Origin: Meghimatium bilineatum
Taxonomy: Eukaryota; Mollusca; Gastropoda; Stylommatophora; Philomycidae
Assembly (NCBI GenBank): GCA_034231615.1
Contig: CM067309.1
Span: forward strand, 34,507,280-34,571,279
DNA: 64,000 nt
Reading direction: 5' to 3'
The notes beneath the pieces were generated by a model. The model had not been told where the DNA came from, made no database searches, and worked only from the letters and a program-made list of their open reading frames with translations. The position numbers and the translations under genes are program-made. Positions 1 to 9,800 of the stretch are shown in pieces; position 1 is the stretch's first letter, and each line of letters opens with the position of its first letter.

Positions 1-297
1 GAAGACAGAATTTGAAACGATGTCATAAGAGAAAGAGTGGGTGTCATATCAATTCTACAATACATACAAAACCAACAGATACGATGGTTTGGTCATCTGG
101 AAATAATGACGTGTGATTCATTAGTTTATAAAGCATATATGAAGAGAGGAGAAGCAGAAAGAAGAGCCAGGGGTAGACCTAGAGTACGCTGGATCGACAA
201 CATCAAAGAGACATTATCTGAAGCTGCCAGAAAAGAGAGAACGAGAACGTTGTATCTCCCTCAACACCCGTATAGGGTATAAGAGGAAGGAAAGAAG
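1..297 (+). mobile_element. LINE A fragment (3' end of ORF2)
   Basis: Encodes SILQYIQNQQIRWFGHLE, KRGEAERRARGRPRVRW and IDNIKETL, the region after the reverse transcriptase of an AP-endonuclease-type non-LTR retrotransposon. Compared with the copies at 2350-2791 and 48118-48540 it lacks the short HEHQIT stretch after KETL (a small deletion) and is cut by the window edge. It ends in a GAAGAAG-rich tail at 283-300. It lies in intron 7 of gene 1. Confidence 0.85.
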
Positions 298-334
298 AAG
301 ATACGTTACACAAAATGAAAATGTAAACCCTTAA

Positions 335-680
335 TACAGTGAAATCCCATTATAACTACTTGGTCCAGACCAATAATGTATATATATATGTGTAATAACA
401 GATTTTGCTACATACAGTACGAACACTATCGAATAAATATAATTGGGGATCCCACCGAAGACGGAAATGTCAGGCCATTTGCGCAAATAAAATGGCGACA
501 CAACGCATTTTCATTCTCTGGACTACATCCTGCTGGAAGTCTAGTAGGACCATTGTCCTGTTACAAGAGATATCCAGCGTGAGTTTGAGAATGAACAATG
601 AAGAAGAATAAGAAGAAAGGGTTGTTATATATGGAAAACTGCTATAATAAAATAATGCGCTATAGAGAGATTCCACTGTA
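335..680. mobile_element. MITE with TACAGTGRAATC ends, carrying a SINE
   Basis: Left end TACAGTGAAATCCC at 335 and right end, read on the other strand, TACAGTGGAATCTC ending at 680 form terminal inverted repeats. The inner flanks (TTATAAC and TATAGCGC) resemble the ends of the element at 10343-10978. A SINE occupies about 450-620, so the MITE itself is only about 170 bp. Confidence 0.6.
450..620 (+). mobile_element. SINE S1, short form
   Basis: Starts near CCGAAGACGG, contains a CTGGACTACATCC core and the near-palindrome AGGACCATTGTCCT, and ends GAGTTTGAGAATGA followed by GAAGAAGAATAAGAAG. The same order occurs at 2160-2338, on the minus strand at 6622-6785, and in longer form at 34871-35145. 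No protein is encoded. Confidence 0.7.
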
Positions 681-896
681 TATACTAAAGCTCTATTAGC
701 TCTGCCATGTGAAAATCATCGGCAATAGTTCCGTTCTTACTTAACTTTTTTTTTGGGTGAATATGTGCTTCATAAAGGTCTTTTTGTCGAAATGTCAATT
801 TGTGTATTATTATGTGTGTTTCCAGTGATTACAAAACTGACCTTGTTCCAAGTTTCGCTTACAATTTACAAACTAGTGTTTCCATTTGTTATACAG

Positions 897-3800
897 TTGA
901 TGCTGTTCACCAAGGAAAGCTCACAGAAGCCTTGGTCAGAGAGAGGGTCAAGCCTTTATTTTACACAAGAATGAGGCTTGGAGAGTTTGACCCTCCAAAC
1001 AATAATCCATATGCCAGTTTGGACAGCAGTGTGGCAGAATCCCCAGAACATCAGGCTCTTGCACTTGAAGCTGCAATCAAATCATTTGTTTTGTTGAAGA
1101 ATCATAACAACATTCTACCACTGAATGCACAATCATATCATAATGTTGCAGTAAGTTGTGTATAGACCTATTGTTTATTTTTATTAACTATCTTCTTTTG
1201 ATCTTAGTCTGAACTCTTACTTCCTTGATCATGTGACATATTTAATCCAATACATTAACTCGATGGCAGCAAATTGAAGAGTAACCATATTCCACACAAG
1301 CTTCCCAGCATCTTTCATTTATATATATATATATATATGTATGTCTTCTGAAACTACACTATACAACCAGTTTTAAACAATCTGATTGTCTTTTAAAATT
1401 AGATTATTGAATTAGTGTTAAACATCATTAAAATTAGATTATTGAATTAGTGTTAAACATCTTTAAAATTAGATTATTGAATTCGCATTAAACATCTTTG
1501 AAATTAGATTTTTGAATTAGCGTTAAACATCTTTGAAATTAGATTATTGAATTAGTGTTAAACATCTTTAAAATTAGATTATTGAATTAGTGTTAAACAT
1601 CTTTAAAATTAGATTATTGAATTAGTGTTAAACATCTTTAAAATTAGATTATTGAATTTGTGTTAAACATCTTTGAAATTAGATTATTGAATTCGCATTA
1701 AACATCTTTGAAATTAGATTTTTGAATTAGCGTTAAACATATTTGAAATTAGATTATTGAATTTATCTTAAACATCTTTGAAATATCTTCTGAAATAAGA
1801 TTATTAATTAGCGTTAAACATCTTCGAAATTATATTATTGAATTAGCGTAAGATAAAATTATCTTTGAAATGTCTTCTGAATTTAGCTTGTGGGACCAAT
1901 GTCTGACAACTATGAGCAGTTGTTTGGTTTCTACACCCCAACACAAGACAGAAGCTTCACTAAGACTCCACTGCAAGGTCTGCGAGAGATCTTCCCACAA
2001 ATCAGGACAGCAAATGGATGTACAGATGGAACTCCTTGTAAAAACTATCAGTCTTCAGACATCAGGAATAATGTGGGTGGAGCTGATCTTGTTTTTGTTG
2101 CTTTAGGAACAGGTAATATATTATACATTTATTTAAATAAAATTTGAAAATAACAAAACTCAGCCGAAGACGGATGTGTTGGACTATTGTTACAAGATAA
2201 CAATGACACAATACATGTCCATTATTTGGACTATATCCAGCTGGAAATCTAGCAGGACCACGGTCCTGCTGCAGGACCACGGTCCTGCTGCAAAAGATAT
2301 CCAACAGGAGTTTGAGAACGAAAGCTGAAGAAGAAAAACATAATCGAAAAATGAATGAGTATCTTCATTCCAACCTTGTGCTACCAATGTCAAACATGGT
2401 CCTTAACAACAAAACATAAGAGACAACTGGTTACAACAGAGATGAGATGTCTGAGAAAAGCCACAGGAGTGACCAGAAGACACAGAATTAGAAACAATGT
2501 CATAAGAGAAAGAGTGGGTGTCATATCAATTCTACAATACATACAAAACCAACAGATACAATGGTTTGGTCATCTGGAAATAATGACGTGTGATTCATTA
2601 GTTTATAAAGCATATATGAAGAGAGGAGAAGCAGAAAGAAGAGCCAGGGGTAGACCTAGAGTACGCTGGATCGACAACATCAAAGAGACATTACACGAAC
2701 ACCAAATAACATTATCTGAAGCTGCCAGAAAAGTGAGAACAAGAACGTTGTATCTCCCTCGACACCCGTAAAGGGTAAAAGAAGAAGAAGAAAAATGAAT
2801 GAAAAACAAAATAACCTGAAATGCAGTTTTATTATTGAACACAAACACTCAATGGTGACATTATTATCACAAAATCTTTATCAAGTGTTACTGTATGAGA
2901 TATAATATAGTCTATAGTTTTGTTCCCATTCTTCTATTTGTCTGTTTCCTCTAATTAATATTTGTTTGTTAAAACTTAAATTATTTGTAAATGTGTGTCC
3001 ATTTGTAATATAGAATATCAACTTATTTTATGCATTTGTTATATAACTCCTGTTAGATCCCTTTTATAGTAGGACAATTGTCCTCTTAGATTTCCAGAAG
3101 AATGTCGTCCAGAGAACGGAGATACATTTTATAACCATTTTATTTGAGCTAATGGCCCGATATACCTGACTTCTGTGCTTTATTATTGTTTATTTGCAAT
3201 GCCTTTCATCATTTTCTTTTTCTAGCCTACCTCACCATCAATTCTTAGCGCAACAAGATGAGTATTCCATTTCTACTATTTGTTAATCTCCATTTCGTGT
3301 TTCAACTTTGGATTATCCATATCGTCTTCAATTCATTTTCAAATTCTGCGGAATGTAGACCAGAGAACAGAATGCGCTGTGTCATGGTTTACAGCATAAT
3401 TGCAATATCTGTGGTTTGTGACCTAACACATCCGAATTCAGCATGGCTTCTGGGTCACTTTGTCCATATATTCTTGATTCTTGATTAGAAACTGGCCTCA
3501 CAGCATGTGGGACATTCCCATAAGTGCTCCGCCTGCTGTTCTAGCAGCCATCCGACTCGATGGTGTTTCAAGTCTAATGCCGCTGAAACAGATGTTGACA
3601 TTGTAGTTATCAGGGCACAACTCTGGTCCTTGCGACAGGTTTCTTTGTTGTTCCGTCTACCCACGCCGTGACCGTAACTAGTTCAAGCACATCGGCCTGC
3701 CGGAACAACATGGTAACTGTTATCGAAGATTGCAACTACGTAACCATATATGAAATGGCGTAGCCAACTTCATCCCAAAACCTCTTTAGTCACCTCTTGC

Positions 3801-6800
3801 ACGACATGCTTGGCAGGTAACAGTGTCACTATTCTTTGGTGCCCTTTTTGAGCCCTGGCAGCACAACAATTATCTAATTAACTTTAACTTTAGGTCTTCC
3901 ACTCTATCACCTACCATCAAGTGACTATCCTAGACCAGAGTTTGCTGTCTATATTACTCTGACGTTAAACACTCATCGTCATAGTCAATGTTATAGGTAG
4001 GCCTGCTAGATTAAATGTTTTGATAGATTTTTAATACTGGCATTTATTCATTAGGTGTTATACCGGTTGGCGTAGGCGATCATGGCTCTCTATCTCCAGT
4101 ATTATGTATCAAGATCAATGTTGTTTCCCTGCCGTGTCAGGTTATTAAACTGTATAATATTTTTTAACGTTATCATCCTCTGTCTCTGTTGCCTTCAATC
4201 TTGACTATTGTGACTATGTTCTCTAAACCTCCTTGTCTCATGAAGTGGCCAAAAAATTAAGAATGTCTTTTTCTTATATTATTGATTGAGTTCCGTTTCG
4301 CATTTGGTTCTTTCAACCAATCCACATCAGATTTCCTGGCAGTCCAATTTATTCTCAGCATTCTTCTGTAGAACCATATCTCTATTGTCTCTAATTTCCC
4401 ACTTTCCAGTATGTTTATTGTCCAAGACTCGCACCCATATGTTAGTATAGGAGTTATATAGCACTGCAGAACTCTCTTTCTCACCTCTAATGACAAGTTC
4501 ATATTACACAACATATTTTTCATTTTTCTGAATGTTGTTTTTGTTTGCCCTATTCTGCTTCTTATTTCTGTTGAACTTCTTCCATCTGCTGTAATCGCTG
4601 TACCTAGATATTTGAATTGATGGACCTGTTTTCATACTATATCATTCACTTTGATTTTGCAAGGTGTGTTATTTTGTTTCTTTGAAATAAGCATTACTTC
4701 TGTTTTCTTGATATTTAAAAAGAGACCTTTCTCTTTACTGTCTGTGACTACTACATTAATTAATTCTTAACGGTCTTCCTCACTTTTTGCAATAAAAACA
4801 GTGTCATCCGCATATCTCAAATTATTTATATTATGTCCTCCCACTGATATTCCTGTGATATCAACTATTGCACGCATTATGTGTAATATTGTATATATAT
4901 ATATATCTATGTTTCTTCAGCGCCGAATACGGTGCATAGGGTAGAAACCAGAGCTCTCCAGCTTGAATGATGTAATGCTATTTTGTGTAATTCTTACATT
5001 TTGTTCAGACCCATAGTCATATCATATTTCATGGTTGTTTTGCAGTCTCTCTTGGTTTTCCTCTTTTTTTTTGGCCATCTAGTAGCCATTTTAATGCTTG
5101 TAGTTGTAGTCCATATTCATTCATTCTAAGTACATGTCCAACATAAGTCCATCATTTTCTTCTTATTGTTGTAGAAATGTTATATATTTTCTACATCAAT
5201 AAGAATATACTGTAGATCTATTGTATATTTATGATGCACAAACAATTTCTGTGTGATAAATTTCAGGACAAATTGTTGAATCTGAGAGTCGTGACAGACC
5301 AGATTTGAATTTGCCAGGAAACCAGGCACAGTTGCTCACAGATGCCTTATCCTTTAGTAAGTACTTTCACAATGATTTCATGTTTTTCATATTTTATTTT
5401 GGAAAAACCAAAACAACACTAATCTATTGTAGGCATAGGCCTACTTTATCCAATTAGGGCACATCCAATGACAAATATACATGGCTGCAAACACATAATA
5501 GAGATTGTAACTAAAAAAGATAAACCTTCAGAGGTCATGACAACAAGATTACCTGAATTACAACCTTAATTATTTTTTAATGATCATTATTGCATTATTT
5601 CACACACCAGCAAGACGCATCTGCAATACATTTGATTGCATTTATTGGGTTGTTTGTTATCTATGTAATTACAACTTAGCACATAAGTCAGAAAGAACTC
5701 CAATACATTTGCAACACTTTTGCAGTTTAAAAATCCTGCACTAGATGAACTTTCATTAATATAACATCCTTGACCTTTTTTCTGCAGGTGGCAGCAGCAA
5801 TATCGTACTGCTCCTGTTTAGTGCTGGACCACTTAATCTGACCCACTTTGATGAAAATCCTCGTATTGCTGCCATTTTGGAGTGCTTCTTCTCAGCTCAA
5901 GCAACAGGTGATGCTCTAGTTGCAGTACTAACCAACAAGGGAGGGAATAGTAGTCCTGCAGGCAGACTTCCTGTTACCTGGCCCAAGTATGCATCACAGG
6001 TGAGCATTCAGGAATATAAATAATTCACATAATAATAAAATCCATAACCTATCAGGGTTGTAGGACTGTCATATTTAGACAGGTGATACAGAAATATCTC
6101 CATGCATCTCTATCCTCTACCATCCTGATTAGTTTAGAAACTTTACACCCTGTCTAGTTCTTAATATTATCCGTCCATGTCTTCTTCTTACCACCTCCTC
6201 TTCTTCCACCCTCCACAGTACCTTGATGAAGATCTCTTGTCATTGAGGAATGTCAACTGTGCCATGCGATATTGTTTTAGACAAGGACTCATGTCATCAT
6301 GCATGTCTAAACTATGAACGTTCTCATTGTTTTTCTGTTAAAAGTAGTGATTCTTGTGAACCTATGTTATTCTCTATTTCATTTCTTATATACACATCAG
6401 TCTTATACTCTCTATAGACAATGTGCAAAATTTGTCTATAAAACTTGTATTCGTAGCCTGTATCTATCTCTCCATGCCTGCAGTAAGTGTCCAACTCTCA
6501 CACACAAACAGAGTAATAGAAGTGAGGTATCAATTCTGATCTTTATTCCAACACTGATATTGCTTTCCCATATTAGATTTAGTCTTGAAATAGCAGTTAA
6601 GGATATCTCTAGCCTAATCTTAATTCTTCTTCAGCGTTCATTCTCAAACTCCTGTTGGATCTCCCTTGTAGCAGGACCATGGTCCTCCTAGATTTCCAGC
6701 AGGATGTAGTCCAGAGAATGAAAATATGTTGCGTCGCTGTTTTATTTGCGCAAATAGCCCGACACATCCGTCTTCGGTGGAATCTTTAATTCAATTTTGG

Positions 6801-9800
6801 ATTTTCTATCATTGGATAGAGCTATTCAGAGTCATAAGTATTTGATTCCTTTTACATACATCCACTGAGTAGAAAGCCTCTCCTTGAAACATTGCATGCT
6901 GCTGATAGTTGAACATTTTTTGGGTATGAAAGCAAACTCTGGAGAAACCCTCTCATCCCACATAGGATACAAGAGCTCAATTGGTTATAATTACTGTGGA
7001 TTAAAACTCAAAATAAACAATTAATTAATTATATAATGAACTATTTCCAACCTTCAGGGTTTTACATGGGTTCACAGCCCTGGATATTCTATCATGGATC
7101 TAATGCCCTGGATATTCTGCCCTGGATCTACTGCCCTAGATATTCTACTAGGGAAATACTGCCCTGGATATTCTGCCATGGATCTACTGCCCTGGATATT
7201 CTGCCATGTATCTACTGCCCTGGATATTCTGCCATGTATCTACTGCCCTGGATATTCTGTCATGTACCTACTGCCCTGGATATTCTGCCATGTATCTACT
7301 GCCCTGGATATTCTGCCATGTATCTACTGCCCTGGATATTCTGCCATGTATCTACTGCCCTGGATATTAAGCCATGGATCTACTGCCCTGGATCTACTGC
7401 CCTTGATATTCTGCCATGGATATTCTGCCATGTATCTACTGCCCTGGATATTCTGCCATGGTCTACTGCCCTGGATATTAAGCCATGGATCTACTGCCCT
7501 GTATATTCTGCCATGGATCTACTGCCCTGGATATTCTGATATGAATCTACTGCCCTGAAAACTCTGCCATGTATCTACTGCCCTGGATATTCTGCTATCT
7601 ATCTACTGCCCTGGATATTCTGCCATGGATCTACTGTCCTGGATATTCTACCATGGATCTATGGCCCTGGATATTCTGCCATGGATCTATTGCCCTGAAA
7701 ACTCTGCCATGTATCTACTACCCTGGATATTCTGCCATGGATCTACTGTCCTGGATATTCAGCCATGGATCTACTGTCCTGGATATTTAGCCATGGATCT
7801 ACTGCCCTGGATATTAAGCCATGGATCTACTGCCCTGAATCTACTGTCCTGAATATTCTGCCATTGATCTGCTGTCATCTATCTACTGCCCTGAGTAGGC
7901 AGGACATATTATAACAAATTTATCTCTGTTTCTGTACTTGTATTTAATATTAAACAATTTCTCTCATAGATCCCACCTATGGTAGACTACTCAATGGCTG
8001 GAAGAACCTACCGCTACTTGACTACTGAACCACTCTATCCATTTGGATATGGTTTGTCCTATTCCCAATTCACGTACAACACACTGAGTGTGCATTATGG
8101 TTCAGGGCCAAGACAGAATGCTCATGCTACAGTTAATTTCACAAATACTGGTGGTCATAACTCGGACGAGGTCAGTGATTGATACTTTGTTCATAATAAA
8201 ACCGAATTTCTTAAAGTTAAAAAATATAGATTTGTTTCTCTGTGCTCATTATTTACATTTTTTTCTTGATTGGTTTATGTGTGTTCATTCTTTATATTCT
8301 TTTACTTGTTAGTTTCTCTGTACTTGTCCTATTGCTTTTCATTATATAATGTTTTAAATAGATAATAATGCTGTGCTAAAGCATTAAGGACCAGATCAGA
8401 GACTAAATGAGATCGCTAGCAACATAAATTTATCCACTTTGGTGAAAATTGTGTTCAATATCATTGGGGATACATTTTTGCAGCAACAATCAAAACAAAA
8501 TACAGCGACCGTCTGCAGCATTGTCGAGAGCCATGCAAAATATATGACAAGGGGTAAGCGATTATTTCTCTTGGCTACAATTACCCATCAACGGGTGGAA
8601 GTGGATATATTTATTTAGGAGAGTTGTATGAGTAGAAAGATACTGGAAATGGGGCTAGGGTTATGGCTATGGTTAGGGTTTTGCAGGTGGCCAGTATCTG
8701 CTCATTTTCTTGATTACGTTAGCCATTTTGTATCTAGGACTCACCCGGCTGCCAGTGACGTCAAAAAATTACACACAATTTTTGAGTGGCGCAGATTTGA
8801 TTAAAATGTTAAATTGTAGTCCCATCTAACGGTACTGTACCAAAAATTGCTTAGAGGTTTTGTTTTCACTGACAGCTTCAAACAATGTGAGTCCCAACAA
8901 CTGAGATTCTGCTTCCAGTAAATAAATGCTAAGTGGGGAAACGACAATAAATTTGAAACAGTCTCTAAGTAGAAGGCTGCTCTTCCTAAAGCATTGCACT
9001 CACAGACAGCTGTTGTTTTATGGGTATGATATAATAACTGTCATTTTCCCATCTCTTTGTTTTAAGGTTTTACATTGATACAATACGCATGTGGTTGCAT
9101 CTGTGGATCTCACCAATGGCCCACTAGACATACCATCCATGCAACAGAAAACCTTAGTGGATGACATGCCGTTATATTGAGGTTATCTTCTTATAGAAGC
9201 TTCATGGCACGTCATCTATACAATTATGATTTTGTTTTGTTGTTGAAATGTTTTACATGTTTGCCTGAATATATATGTATGCACCCTCTGTGGTTGGGAG
9301 GGAGCCAGAGATGTACTGTGCAGCACTGAGGAGGAGAAAACTGACATCACTGTTTTTCCTATGGCTGAGGCCCATCATAGAGGCACAGTGACTCAGGATG
9401 TGACAATCCTTTTGACTTGAACATTTGGTTGCATGCCTGGAGCAATAGAGAAGTTCGGCATAACCAGTAGTCAACTGGTGGCGGGGAATGAGCACAGTGA
9501 ACCCTATCTTGGCTACAGTGGCTAGGAGCAGTGCATAGGTTGAAACGTACCTTCCTGGAGGTGTGATAGTTATTCTCTGCTCTGTCCCGGGGTGGGCCGA
9601 AAATCCACAGACTTCCCAGCAATATAATGCCATCTAATGGCATTAGGTCAAAGGGCAGGAGCCCATGGACCGCTGGATCAGCAACCAACCAACCAACCAA
9701 CCAACATTGATACAGTGAAGTCCCTTTATAGCGCATCCTTTTATAACATATAGAGTCATGACTCACTATCTACAATTATCTTTCATGGAACAGTTGAGGA

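Noticed and set aside
2355-2771. 138-codon frame as a host gene
   Set aside because: The same sequence occurs five times in the window, truncated at different points and with a GAAGAAG tail, so it is a LINE.
7036-7558. 167- and 154-codon Trp/Ile/Cys-rich frames as secreted peptides
   Set aside because: Products of the 28-bp array in intron 11 of gene 1, with no conserved start or signal peptide.
9253-9766. 126- and 135-codon minus-strand frames as genes
   Set aside because: They overlap in different frames across an interspersed repeat whose head recurs at 59390; no domain is visible.
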